From: Actinomycetota bacterium
GTDB taxonomy: Bacteria; Actinomycetota; Actinomycetes; S36-B12
Reading direction: 5' to 3'
Assembly: GCA_009700485.1 (NCBI GenBank)
Contig: WLLZ01000011.1
Span: 1-28,172 of the forward strand
Length of the DNA: 28,172 bases
Below are positions 1-8,193 of this stretch, one piece after another. The notes beneath the pieces were generated by a model. It was given only the letters and a program-made list of their open reading frames with translations. It ran no database searches and had not been told where the DNA came from. The number at the start of each line of letters is the position of its first letter. The stretch's first letter is position 1. The position numbers were made by a program, and so were the translations under genes.

Positions 1-1750
1 CGTCGTGGTAGGCGCCGTCGGTGAGTATTACCTTTACGTCGACCATTGGGTAACCGGCCAGTACTCCGTGATCCATGGCCTCTTGGCAACCGGCATCAAC
101 GGACGGGATGTACTCGCGTGGGATGCGCCCCCCGGTTACCTTGTTTTCGAAGGTGTAGCCCTCTTCGTTAGCGCCCTCGGCACCGGCGTTAGGCGCGATG
201 TCAATGATTACGCGCGCGAATTGACCCGAACCACCGGTCTGCTTCTTGTGCGTGTAATCGATTTTCTGGACCGACTTGGTGATGGTCTCACGGTAGGCGA
301 CCTGAGGCTTACCGACATTCGCCTCGACGTTGAATTCACGACGCATGCGGTCGACCAGCACCTCAAGGTGAAGCTCACCCATCCCACCAATGATGGTCTG
401 GCCGGTCTCCTCGTCGGTACGGACGTGGAAAGTTGGGTCCTCTTCGGCGAGGCGCTGAATTGCTACACCGAGTTTGTCTTGGTCACTCTTCGTCTTCGGC
501 TCAATGGCAACAGAGATCACCGGCGCCGGGAAAGTCATCGACTCGAGGACCACTGGATTACTTGGATCACACAAGGTCTCACCCGTGGTGGTGTCCTTGA
601 GGCCCATGACCGCAACGATGTCTCCGGCGCCTACCGAATCAATTTCTTCACGCTTATTAGCGTGCATTCGATAAATCTTGCCGATGCGCTCCTTGCGGTC
701 CTTGACACTGTTCAACACCGCGGTACCGGTATCAAGGCGACCCGAGTAAACCCGCAGGTAGGTGAGCTTGCCTAGGTGGGGGTCGGTCATGATCTTGAAA
801 GCAAGGGCCGAGAAGGGCTCCTTGTCATTGGGTTGACGCTCAATGACGATCTCGCTGTTACCAGGCTTGGTTCCGGTAATCGCGGTGACATCAAGTGGGC
901 ATGGAAGGTATGCAATGACCGCATCGAGCATGGGCTGAACACCCTTGTTCTTAAACGCCGACCCGGTCAAAATGGGGGTGAGCTTGTAAGCCAAAGTCGC
1001 GCGACGGATAGCGGCCTGTAACTCCTCGACGGTGAAACTCTCGCCCTCAAGGAATTTCTCCATGATCGCGTCATCGGCTTCCGATAGCGTCTCGAGAAGT
1101 CTTTCGCGATATTCAGCAGCCTTATCAACTAGGTCGGCGGGGATCTCTTCAACCGCGTAGTCATCACCCTTTTGGGTCTCGCCCCGCCAGGTAAGCGCCT
1201 GCATGGTGATCAAATCAACGACTCCGAGGAAGTCACCCTCGCTGCCGATAGGGAGTTGAAGCACCAGGGGGGTCGCGCCGAGCCGGCTAACGATCATGTC
1301 AACGCACATGTAGAAATCTGCACCGGTGCGGTCGAGCTTGTTGATGAAACAGATACGCGGAACGCTGTACTTATCGGCTTGGCGCCACACGGTTTCGGAC
1401 TGCGGCTCAACCCCAGCAACGCCGTCAAACACGGTGACCGCACCATCGAGCACGCGCAGTGATCGCTCAACCTCGACGGTGAAATCGACGTGGCCGGGTG
1501 TATCGATGATGTTGATGGTGTGGTCTTTCCAGGTGCAGGTTGTTGCGGCCGAGGTAATCGTGATGCCGCGCTCTTGCTCCTGCTCCATCCAGTCCATGGT
1601 GGCTGCGCCCTCGTGGACTTCACCGATCTTGTAGTTGATTCCCGTGTAAAACAAGATGCGCTCGGTTGTCGTGGTTTTGCCCGCGTCGATATGAGCCATG
1701 ATCCCGATATTGCGGACCTTGGCCAGATCGAGTGCGGTCTGGGTCGACAC
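1..1750 (-). CDS. fusA: Elongation factor G, C-terminus cut by window edge
   Basis: EF-G is the translational GTPase that drives translocation of tRNA and mRNA on the ribosome. The reading frame begins with GTG at 1750, preceded by a GGAGAG ribosome binding site, and its product starts MSTQTALDLAKVRNIG. The G1 P-loop AHIDAGKT is at about residues 19-26, and the G3 motif DTPGHVDF and G4 motif NKLD follow. About 583 codons are present out of the roughly 700 usual for the family, so the last domains lie outside the window. It is the third gene of the str operon, 60 bases after rpsG, and shares transcription with rpsL and rpsG. No frameshift is visible. The identity is certain; only the end is missing. 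Confidence 0.98.
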   Translation of the reverse strand, partial: MSTQTALDLAKVRNIGIMAHIDAGKTTTTERILFYTGINYKIGEVHEGAATMDWMEQEQERGITITSAATTCTWKDHTINIIDTPGHVDFTVEVERSLRVLDGAVTVFDGVAGVEPQSETVWRQADKYSVPRICFINKLDRTGADFYMCVDMIVSRLGATPLVLQLPIGSEGDFLGVVDLITMQALTWRGETQKGDDYAVEEIPADLVDKAAEYRERLLETLSEADDAIMEKFLEGESFTVEELQAAIRRATLAYKLTPILTGSAFKNKGVQPMLDAVIAYLPCPLDVTAITGTKPGNSEIVIERQPNDKEPFSALAFKIMTDPHLGKLTYLRVYSGRLDTGTAVLNSVKDRKERIGKIYRMHANKREEIDSVGAGDIVAVMGLKDTTTGETLCDPSNPVVLESMTFPAPVISVAIEPKTKSDQDKLGVAIQRLAEEDPTFHVRTDEETGQTIIGGMGELHLEVLVDRMRREFNVEANVGKPQVAYRETITKSVQKIDYTHKKQTGGSGQFARVIIDIAPNAGAEGANEEGYTFENKVTGGRIPREYIPSVDAGCQEAMDHGVLAGYPMVDVKVILTDGAYHD

Positions 1751-1810
1751 GTTGCTCTCCGTTGCTCTCGTTTATCGGGTAAAAACAGTTGTTGGTGGAA
1801 GTTTTTTTGT

Positions 1811-2281
1811 TTACCAGCGGTAATGGGCAAAAGCCTTATTGGCTTCGGCCATCTTGTGGGTATCTTCGCGCTTCTTGACGCTAGCGCCAAGACCGTTTGA
1901 AGCGTCCAGAATTTCATTCATCAAGCGCTCGGTCATTGTCTTCTCGCGACGCTGGCGCGAGTACCCAATGAGCCAGCGCAACGCCAAAGTGATGCTGCGG
2001 TTGGGCTTAACCTCTACCGGCACCTGGTAGGTCGCGCCGCCGACGCGGCGGGACCGCACTTCCAGGGTCGGCTTGATGTTGTCAAGGGCACGCTTCAAAG
2101 TCTGAACGGGGTCGGTGCCGGTCTTGTCGCGGCAGCCTTCCAAGGCCCCGTAAACAATACGCTCAGCCGTGGAGCGCTTGCCATCTAGCAGCACCTTGTT
2201 GATCAACTGGGTAACGATGGGGGCACTAAATACTGGATCGTTGACGATCGGCCGCTTGGTAGCTGGACCCTTGCGAGGCAT
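1811..2281 (-). CDS. rpsG: 30S ribosomal protein S7
   Basis: S7 is a primary binder of the 3' major domain of 16S rRNA and organises the head of the small subunit. The product is 156 aa, the standard bacterial length, starts MPRKGPATKRPI and contains the family blocks LINKVLLDGKR, RRVGGATYQVPVEV and RQRREKTM. The ATG at 2281 overlaps the TAA of rpsL by one base (TAATG), so the two genes are probably translationally coupled. fusA follows 60 bases later. The sequence looks ordinary for an actinobacterium. Confidence 0.98.
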   Translation of the reverse strand: MPRKGPATKRPIVNDPVFSAPIVTQLINKVLLDGKRSTAERIVYGALEGCRDKTGTDPVQTLKRALDNIKPTLEVRSRRVGGATYQVPVEVKPNRSITLALRWLIGYSRQRREKTMTERLMNEILDASNGLGASVKKREDTHKMAEANKAFAHYRW

Positions 2282-2655
2282 TAGGCCTTCTCCTTCTTCG
2301 CACCGTAGCGGGAACGGGCCTGCTTGCGGTTCTTGACGCCTTGAGTATCGAGGGCACCGCGGATGACCTTGTAACGGACACCGGGAAGATCGCGGACGCG
2401 GCCGCCGCGCACGAGGACAATGGAGTGCTCTTGCAGATTGTGGCCAACACCAGGAATGTAGGCGGTGATTTCGACACCGGAAGTCAAACGAACGCGGGCC
2501 ACCTTGCGCAGCGCCGAGTTCGGCTTCTTCGGGGTGGTCGTGTAAACGCGAGTACAGACCCCACGCCGCTGCGGGCTGCCCTTTAGGGCTGGGGCCTTGC
2601 TCTTGGTGACCTTGTCCTGTCGGCCCTTTCGGACCAACTGCTGGATCGTTGGCAC
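2281..2655 (-). CDS. rpsL: 30S ribosomal protein S12 carrying arginine at position 88
   Basis: S12 sits at the decoding centre and helps set translational accuracy. The 124-aa product starts MPTIQQLVRKGR from a GTG codon at 2655 with an AGGAAGG ribosome binding site six bases upstream. The loop TTTPKKPNSALRK carries the usual Lys43. The second decoding-site loop reads RGGRVRDLPGVRY, so residue 88 is Arg (codon CGC), where Mycobacterium and most bacteria have Lys. Lys88Arg (Lys87 in E. coli numbering) is a classical streptomycin-resistance change. The gene opens the str operon and is preceded by about 210 bases of structured leader. Confidence 0.98.
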   Translation of the reverse strand: MPTIQQLVRKGRQDKVTKSKAPALKGSPQRRGVCTRVYTTTPKKPNSALRKVARVRLTSGVEITAYIPGVGHNLQEHSIVLVRGGRVRDLPGVRYKVIRGALDTQGVKNRKQARSRYGAKKEKA

Positions 2656-2810
2656 TCTTTGCCTTCCTCGTTCGGTTTCGCGTCGGTCAAAACTGAGCTA
2701 GTAGTGCAATTCCCTCTAGGATCTACGACCCACGCGGTCGGGTGTGTCGGGCTGCCAGCCGGCAGTCACGACGCCAAATCGCATGTTGATCCCCGGCGCA
2801 TTCGCGCCCC

Positions 2811-2838
2811 GTGCGCATCTTCGGGGGAAGCCGCGCAC
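2811..2838 (-). promoter_or_regulatory. Hairpin in the 5' leader of the str operon
   Basis: GTGCGC at one end pairs with GCGCAC at the other, then a 2x2 internal loop, then CTTC pairs with GAAG around a four-base loop. There is no T-tract on the minus strand after it, so it is not an intrinsic terminator. Two smaller stems lie between it and rpsL: GGCGC/GCGCC around a four-base ATTC loop, and CTGCC/GGCAG. Together they make the leader of rpsL strongly structured. A regulatory role is inferred only from position. Confidence 0.45.
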
Positions 2839-2874
2839 AATGAGATGCACCTGATGGTTCAGGCACGAGATGGA

Positions 2875-2904
2875 AGATTACCCGTAGCCGGCTCCCGACG
2901 TCAA
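2875..2904 (-). promoter_or_regulatory. Probable str operon promoter
   Basis: On the minus strand a TTGACG -35 box (2899-2904) is followed by 18 bases and a TAATCT -10 box (2875-2880). This matches the vegetative TTGACN / TANNNT pattern of Actinobacteria. It implies a start near 2868 and a leader of about 210 bases before the GTG of rpsL. It lies directly downstream of the MFS gene stop. Confidence 0.5.
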
Positions 2905-2950
2905 AGTGGGGTACCCCAAGGCGAAAATCAGGGCCTTAAACCGCGGAAAT

Positions 2951-4606
2951 TCAGGGTTTTTCAGGCTCTGGGGCCAGCGGGTGCTCGGCGCTCTTGGATG
3001 TCTTGCCCCTGGAACCAAGGAGGAAAAAGGCGACGATTGCCGCGATCGCCACCCCGACCGCCGCAATCATCAACGCCGTGGTTACCCCAACTGTGTAAGC
3101 CAAGCCGGCTGCGGTGGCTGCTTCTTGCCCGTTAGATTTCAGGATTTCAGGAATTGCCCCTGAAACGACCTCGTCGGTCAGTGATTCAAACCCGGAAATC
3201 TGCGCGCCCTCCACTAGCCAAACCGAAGTTACTCGCACCGCCGAAATGGCACTGATCACGGCAATGCCCAAGACCGCCGAGATAGAGCTAATCAGCGCCA
3301 TAAAGCCAGCGATAGTACCCATTTGCTCGCGTGGGATTGCCATCATGGCACCGGCTGACACGGCCGGCATTCCGACACCGATTCCTACCCCCATAACCGC
3401 AAACCAGAAGATGATCTGAAACAGCCCGGTTGTCGTAGTGGTCAGGTGTAGGCCAAAGAGCCCAATCGCCACCGTGCCCAAGCCGATGCAGGTTGTCGGG
3501 CCTAAGCCGATGCGGCCCATGATTCTTGGCGAAATAGGTGAGAAAACAACTAACATTAAGGAAGCGCCGAAGGACGAAATACCCGCCATCATCGGGGTGA
3601 AACCGAGCACGTTTTGAACCAAGAGCATCTGCTGCATCATGGCGCCGGCCAAGACCATCGAGAGTAAAACTGAAATAGTTAATGTTGCCGGGATGGGCGC
3701 CACCTTGATCGATGCCCAGTTAGTTAACTTAATCAAGCTGTGCCGTTGCTGCAGGACCATAATCAAAAGGACAGCGAAGCCTGCAGCAACCGGTACGTAC
3801 ACAATTGGTTCGTAGTACTTATAGGTTTCTAACATGCTCAAGCCACCGGCAACTAAAATCATTGCGACCGTAAGGAGTGATGATCCCAGCCAATCAACTC
3901 GACGTTTTTCGGATCCATCAGGAATATCTCTTGGAACTTCTCGCAGTACCAGCGGGATCACAGCCGCCATTAAGAACACGTTGATTCCGAACATCCAACG
4001 CCAGCCCAAAAATTGCACCATCGCGCCACCAATAATTGGCCCAAATGCCGAAGCACCCGACGTAACCGCTGTCCAGAGGCCAATTAGTTTCGCTATCTGA
4101 TCGTGCGCGACCGCAGACGTCAACATGGCCAGTGCCAAGGTGCCCATGAATCCCGACCCAACACCTTGAATTGCCCGGCCAACGATAAGTACAGCCATAT
4201 CAGGGGAAAGTGCGCTGATCGCTGAGCCAACTACAAAGATTGAGGTACCGATCAAATAAAGACGCCGGCGGCCGGTGCGGTCACCGAGCGCGCCCGCTGG
4301 CACCGCTAGGGCGGCTCCAGCCACCATGTACGCCATCATCGCCCATTCCATCTGGGCCATGCCAACGCCGAATTCCTTTTGAATACTCGGCAGGGCAACC
4401 GACATGACACTGAGGTCAAGTCCGACGAGGAACTGGCCGGTAGCCAGTGCAATTAGGGCGATATTCGAGGCCATTCCCATCCGCACCTTGCTGGCCTTGG
4501 AACCGTCCTGGGGCTTTGGAGATTCACCCGCTGCCGGAGGTTTAGCCACATCAGGATTGTGGTGATGAATTCTCGAAAGCTGGGCTAAGTCCATCTGCAG
4601 GTTCAT
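2951..4606 (-). CDS. MFS exporter of the DHA2 (EmrB/QacA) type, 14 membrane segments
   Basis: This is a proton-driven efflux pump in the cytoplasmic membrane. The product is 551 aa if it starts at the ATG at 4606. A hydrophilic N-terminus of about 45 residues is followed by regular hydrophobic segments totalling about 14 helices. Motif A is seen as GALGDRTGRRRLYLIG, and GRAIQGVGSGFMGTLALAML is typical of the drug:H+ antiporter-2 branch. The tail is charged and proline-rich. It is divergent from the YcaO gene with only 82 bases between them, and it is the only transporter in the island, so export of the modified peptide and self-protection are the likely jobs. An upstream reading frame runs to 4723 but overlaps YcaO and has no better start. 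An alternative ATG is at 4594. The substrate is inferred from context. Confidence 0.9.
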   Translation of the reverse strand: MNLQMDLAQLSRIHHHNPDVAKPPAAGESPKPQDGSKASKVRMGMASNIALIALATGQFLVGLDLSVMSVALPSIQKEFGVGMAQMEWAMMAYMVAGAALAVPAGALGDRTGRRRLYLIGTSIFVVGSAISALSPDMAVLIVGRAIQGVGSGFMGTLALAMLTSAVAHDQIAKLIGLWTAVTSGASAFGPIIGGAMVQFLGWRWMFGINVFLMAAVIPLVLREVPRDIPDGSEKRRVDWLGSSLLTVAMILVAGGLSMLETYKYYEPIVYVPVAAGFAVLLIMVLQQRHSLIKLTNWASIKVAPIPATLTISVLLSMVLAGAMMQQMLLVQNVLGFTPMMAGISSFGASLMLVVFSPISPRIMGRIGLGPTTCIGLGTVAIGLFGLHLTTTTTGLFQIIFWFAVMGVGIGVGMPAVSAGAMMAIPREQMGTIAGFMALISSISAVLGIAVISAISAVRVTSVWLVEGAQISGFESLTDEVVSGAIPEILKSNGQEAATAAGLAYTVGVTTALMIAAVGVAIAAIVAFFLLGSRGKTSKSAEHPLAPEPEKP

Positions 4607-4612
4607 GGGTGC

Positions 4613-4621
4613 ATTATCCCA
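4613..4621 (-). promoter_or_regulatory. Extended -10 of the exporter gene, leaderless start likely
   Basis: On the minus strand TGG followed by GATAAT forms an extended -10 element (consensus TGNTATAAT). Six bases later comes the ATG at 4606, so transcription would begin at or next to the start codon. No ribosome binding site precedes that ATG, which fits a leaderless mRNA. No convincing -35 box is present. Confidence 0.45.
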
Positions 4622-4671
4622 GTTTGGAGGGGAAAAGGGCCTATATGGTCGATATTTCCCATTATATGATT

Positions 4672-4680
4672 GGGAGGTGA
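4672..4680 (+). promoter_or_regulatory. Ribosome binding site that fixes the TTG start of the YcaO gene
   Basis: GGGAGGTGA is an almost perfect anti-16S match and is followed eight bases later by TTG at 4689. The longer reading frame from 4605 has no such site, and its first 28 codons overlap the exporter's promoter. A TATGAT box at 4665-4670 lies immediately upstream but would place the transcript start inside the binding site; TATATG at 4643-4648 is the other candidate -10. Confidence 0.75.
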
Positions 4681-4688
4681 ATAACGAG

Positions 4689-6944
4689 TTGATCCCGCTC
4701 TGGCAGCCCCACAGCCGCACCATTATCGCGCCACCCGAAGAGATCTACCTGATCACCGACGGTGACGAGCAAGTACTGACCGGGGAGCTTTTCACCGCAT
4801 TAGCACCAAATATTGACGGACGAGCAACAGTGGCTGAAATTACGACGAAAATGGTCTCCGAAGGCAGCGCCACCGAGCAAGAGGTACCAGCGGCCATTCA
4901 GATTTTGATGGAGCACGGCTTCGTGGTCGATGCCAGCGAGGTGGATGGCCCTCTTGATGTCTACCGGATGTGGTGGCGCGATCACCTTTCCGCAGCTTTG
5001 CCCCAAACCCTAGTTGCGGTCGTAGGTGTTGGTGATGTGCCGACAACTGACATCCGAGAGACGATTTCCGCGCACGGCTTGGGCATAACAGCAGACCTCG
5101 CCTCGGCGTCTGTAGTAGTAGTGATAGCTGATGACTATCTAAATCCCGACATTGACCCCGTGGCACAGGCGGCATACGAATTGGGTACCCCGGTGCTGCT
5201 CGCAAACATTTGTGGTGTCCGGCCATCCATCGGCCCGTGGCTTGGCTCACCCGGCCCCTGCTGGCAATGCCTGGCGGTTCGCCTGCAATTCAATAGACAG
5301 GTCGAGAAACGTTTACTAGGCGAGGGTGAGCGCATGGGCCCCATCGCAAAGGGCTGGACTCCAACCACGCTCGCACATGCTGGTGGTGAGATCGCACTCG
5401 AACTCTTACGTACTTTCGCTGGCCGGCCACACGCTAGTGCCCATCAGGACCCGGCCATTTCGATGATGACAATTATCGACCACCTAAACGGTGACCGCAA
5501 CTTCCACCACGTAGTTCGACGACCGCAGTGCGAGACCTGCGGTGAACCACTCACCTTAGAGAACGCACCGGTTGAAATAGTTCTCGAAACAGGTGCGCTC
5601 GATGCCAAAGATGATGGCAGCTACCGGCGCCTTACTCCGCAACAGACCTTGGACACCTATGGCCACCAGGTCAGCCGCGTCACCGGCGTAGTTGAACACC
5701 TACAACGCACGAACTTGGACAATGACGTCACGCACGTTGTTGAGTCGGGGGTTAACCTCGCCACCGTAAAAAAGGGTGCGAAGGTATGCGGGTTTCGGCA
5801 AAATGCCGGCGGTAAAGGCACAACCCCTGAACAGGCGCGGGCGGGCGCATTGGCAGAAGCCATCGAACGTTACGCCGCAACCTATGCAGGCGATGAGCCG
5901 AGCATGGTCACCTCGATGACCAAACTTGGCGAACTGGCGATTGACCCGCGGTCGTGCATGCTATTTAGTGATCACCAGTACGACACACGCGAGGAATGGA
6001 ACGCCTCCCGCGACGGCAAGCATGTAATTCCAAAACGCTTCGACCCTGATGTGGAAATGCCTTGGTCGCCGATTTGGTCGTTGACCGAGCAGCGACGCGT
6101 TTGGCTACCAACCTCATACACCTTTTATAACTACGTGGGCGAATACCCGCGCAACGGCTGCAGTTCCGATTCAAATGGCAATGCCGCTGGTACCTCAATC
6201 GAAGATGCTATTTTACAAGGCTTCTTCGAGTTGGTTGAACGTGACGCCGTTTCAACCTGGTGGTATAACGGGATCAATCGGCCGGGAGTCGATATCGACG
6301 CCTATGCAACCACCTATGACGATCCGTATTTCAATCGCCTTCGAACCCATTACAGCGAAGTGCTTGACCGCGATATTTGGGCACTCGATGTGACCAGTGA
6401 CCTCGGCATCCCCGCATTCGTGGCGGCCTCGAAGGCGCGTACCGGACTCCCCCGGATCCTCCTTGGTTTCGGCGCCCACCGTGACCCACGTGGTGCGCTG
6501 CTCCGCTCACTCACCGAAATGAATCAGATGCTCGGGATGATCGCCTCAATGGAGTCCCGCGGTGCGCCCACCGAACTAGACCTTTCGAAGCCGGAGGTGA
6601 ATTGGTGGTACACGCCAACAATGGACCAGCACCCATATGTGCTTCCTGATCCAAATCTAGCCCTCACCACACCAACTGATCACGCGCACAATTGGAGCAC
6701 CGATGGCAAGGCCAATGTTGAGAAGGTGGTCGCGCTACTTGCTGATAACGGTATGACGATGTCGGTGGCGAATATGACCAAGCCCGATATCGGAATGCCC
6801 GTTGTTAAAGTCGTGGTACCAGGCATCCGACACTTCTGGCCTCGGTTTGCACCTGGAAGATTGTACGAGGTACCGGTGAAGATGGGTTGGCGCAATACCG
6901 CTCTAACGGAACCTGAACTTAACCCGACACCAATATTCTGGTAG
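4689..6944 (+). CDS. Fused E1-like/YcaO cyclodehydratase of a TOMM pathway (PatD/TruD-like)
   Basis: The enzyme is predicted to cyclise Cys, Ser or Thr residues of a precursor peptide to azolines with ATP, in the cytoplasm. The product is 751 aa from the TTG start. Residues 1-90 look like the winged-helix leader-binding domain (LIPLWQPHSRTIIAPPEEIY). Residues 100-290 form the E1-like partner domain with a structural zinc site made of CWQC (191-194) and CETC (281-284). The YcaO domain follows from about 345: GGKGTTPEQARAGALAEAIE, then ERYA around 393, the ATP/Mg ligands in ELVERD (514-519), and SLTEMNQM further on. The C-terminus ends PELNPTPIFW, with a proline pattern like the PxPxP tail of azoline-forming YcaO proteins. 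It faces the minus-strand operon tail to tail, 28 bases apart, and is divergent from the exporter, so it is transcribed separately from the other enzymes. Length and domain order match fused cyanobactin-type cyclodehydratases. Confidence 0.95.
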   Translation: MIPLWQPHSRTIIAPPEEIYLITDGDEQVLTGELFTALAPNIDGRATVAEITTKMVSEGSATEQEVPAAIQILMEHGFVVDASEVDGPLDVYRMWWRDHLSAALPQTLVAVVGVGDVPTTDIRETISAHGLGITADLASASVVVVIADDYLNPDIDPVAQAAYELGTPVLLANICGVRPSIGPWLGSPGPCWQCLAVRLQFNRQVEKRLLGEGERMGPIAKGWTPTTLAHAGGEIALELLRTFAGRPHASAHQDPAISMMTIIDHLNGDRNFHHVVRRPQCETCGEPLTLENAPVEIVLETGALDAKDDGSYRRLTPQQTLDTYGHQVSRVTGVVEHLQRTNLDNDVTHVVESGVNLATVKKGAKVCGFRQNAGGKGTTPEQARAGALAEAIERYAATYAGDEPSMVTSMTKLGELAIDPRSCMLFSDHQYDTREEWNASRDGKHVIPKRFDPDVEMPWSPIWSLTEQRRVWLPTSYTFYNYVGEYPRNGCSSDSNGNAAGTSIEDAILQGFFELVERDAVSTWWYNGINRPGVDIDAYATTYDDPYFNRLRTHYSEVLDRDIWALDVTSDLGIPAFVAASKARTGLPRILLGFGAHRDPRGALLRSLTEMNQMLGMIASMESRGAPTELDLSKPEVNWWYTPTMDQHPYVLPDPNLALTTPTDHAHNWSTDGKANVEKVVALLADNGMTMSVANMTKPDIGMPVVKVVVPGIRHFWPRFAPGRLYEVPVKMGWRNTALTEPELNPTPIFW

Positions 6945-6972
6945 CTAAGAAATCTTAACTTCGTGCCCGCCG

Positions 6973-8193
6973 TTAAGTGATGACGTTCAGCGCGCCACCG
7001 TTTAGCAATAATTGCAGCATCGGCGTGGTGTCGTCTATGCACGTAGTCGAATCTATCCCGAACTGTTCACACAAGGTGTCTACTAACTCCTGAAATGACA
7101 TCGGGTGGTCTAGGTAGTCCCAGATCAACGCACCCATTTGGTCAAGGCCCATCAACTCGTAGTCGGATGTCACAAGCACTAAGTCGTCGCCAACTTGTGA
7201 GGTCATCACCCGGTCATCTTTAACAAAGCAAGTAGTTAGGTCGAGCGGCACATCCTGCTTTGGCGGCACGGCAGCCGCAAACAATTTGTCACCGGATAAC
7301 TTCACCTGGTTCACAGTGGACAGCGAAGCTGATGCCAACCTACCTTCGATGAGGTAGCCAAACTCTTCCATCAAGGCGCCGCAATTGCGCTCAATCTTAG
7401 TAACTTGGCTAGCACTTAGCTCACCGCGCCAACCCCCGGCTTGGCCCTTTCTAAAGAAAGGAACCTCGGTGCCCGTCGCGCGCTCGCTAAACCCGCTTTT
7501 ACGCTCACGCGATTGCAGTTTGTCAAAACGCGTTGATTCGACAGCGTAGACAAGCTCGTTCTCCGAAACTTCTAGACCTGCGAATTTCAATGCTGAACCA
7601 AAAGTCGCATGCGGCTCTGCCAAGAAATCCTCATAGCGGTAGACCGCGACCGGGTAGGTGGGCAAACGGCGCCAACTATCAAGGTGCTCTGACCAAGAAC
7701 CTTGCGGCTGACGGCTCATGAGTACCGATGGGGTTCCCGGGGATTGCGGATCGCGCCGGCAGAGCAGATCGACCGCACCGTCCAGACTCATATTGAAATG
7801 CCGAGCGGCTGAACACGCGACATCACGTGGATCTCGAATAATCACCAGGGCAGCACGCGAGGTTGCCGCGGGGAATAACTCCGAGCCATCAGGTGCGCTA
7901 CGAAACTTCTCGTGAGTCTTGCGCAGGGTTGGCCGACCTGACCGGTCGTTGGTAACCAACTCCAACCTTGACCTCAGTAAATCCAATTCGTCGCAACTAA
8001 GGCGTCTAGCATCAATACCCCAAGTTGTTAGATACTCCATTTGACATGGCTGCGCGGACTCATGCGGCCTGAATTTTTCATCCTGGGCGGACTCGACCGA
8101 CTTCCAGACGAAACGAAACCAGGTGTTGCCAGATTTTGGATATGAAGCCAACCAGACACTTGATGGCAGCACGGTCTGTTCATCGCTAGCCAT
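6973..8193 (-). CDS. Sulfotransferase fused to a C-terminal PqqD-like RiPP recognition domain
   Basis: Sulfotransferases move a sulfate group from PAPS to a hydroxyl. The product is 406 aa. The PAPS 5'-phosphosulfate loop is YPKSGNTWFRF (18-28), the KTH motif is at 92-94, the 3'-phosphate motif is IRDPRDVACS (119-128) and the C-terminal signature is RKGQAGGWRGELS (248-260). After a linker, residues 325-406 fit a PqqD fold: a short beta hairpin (GDDLVLVTSDYELMGLD), then MGALIWDYLD, then SFQELVDTLCEQFGID and a final helix ending LLNGGAL. PqqD domains bind leader peptides, so the fusion suggests the enzyme sulfates the pathway's own peptide. The ATG at 8193 overlaps the previous gene by eight bases (ATGGCTAG), which shows coupling; the longer frame from 8295 is unlikely. 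It is the last gene of the operon. Family assignment of both domains is strong; the substrate is inferred. Confidence 0.92.
   Translation of the reverse strand: MASDEQTVLPSSVWLASYPKSGNTWFRFVWKSVESAQDEKFRPHESAQPCQMEYLTTWGIDARRLSCDELDLLRSRLELVTNDRSGRPTLRKTHEKFRSAPDGSELFPAATSRAALVIIRDPRDVACSAARHFNMSLDGAVDLLCRRDPQSPGTPSVLMSRQPQGSWSEHLDSWRRLPTYPVAVYRYEDFLAEPHATFGSALKFAGLEVSENELVYAVESTRFDKLQSRERKSGFSERATGTEVPFFRKGQAGGWRGELSASQVTKIERNCGALMEEFGYLIEGRLASASLSTVNQVKLSGDKLFAAAVPPKQDVPLDLTTCFVKDDRVMTSQVGDDLVLVTSDYELMGLDQMGALIWDYLDHPMSFQELVDTLCEQFGIDSTTCIDDTTPMLQLLLNGGALNVIT

Noticed and set aside
2659..3135. Plus-strand frame of 158 codons between rpsL and the exporter
   Set aside because: Over half lies antisense to the exporter, it has no ribosome binding site, and its composition is that of a shadow frame.
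6954..6977. CTTAAC/GTTAAG stem between the converging YcaO and sulfotransferase genes
   Set aside because: Only six pairs with a 12-base loop, weak A/T content and no T-tract; not a credible terminator.
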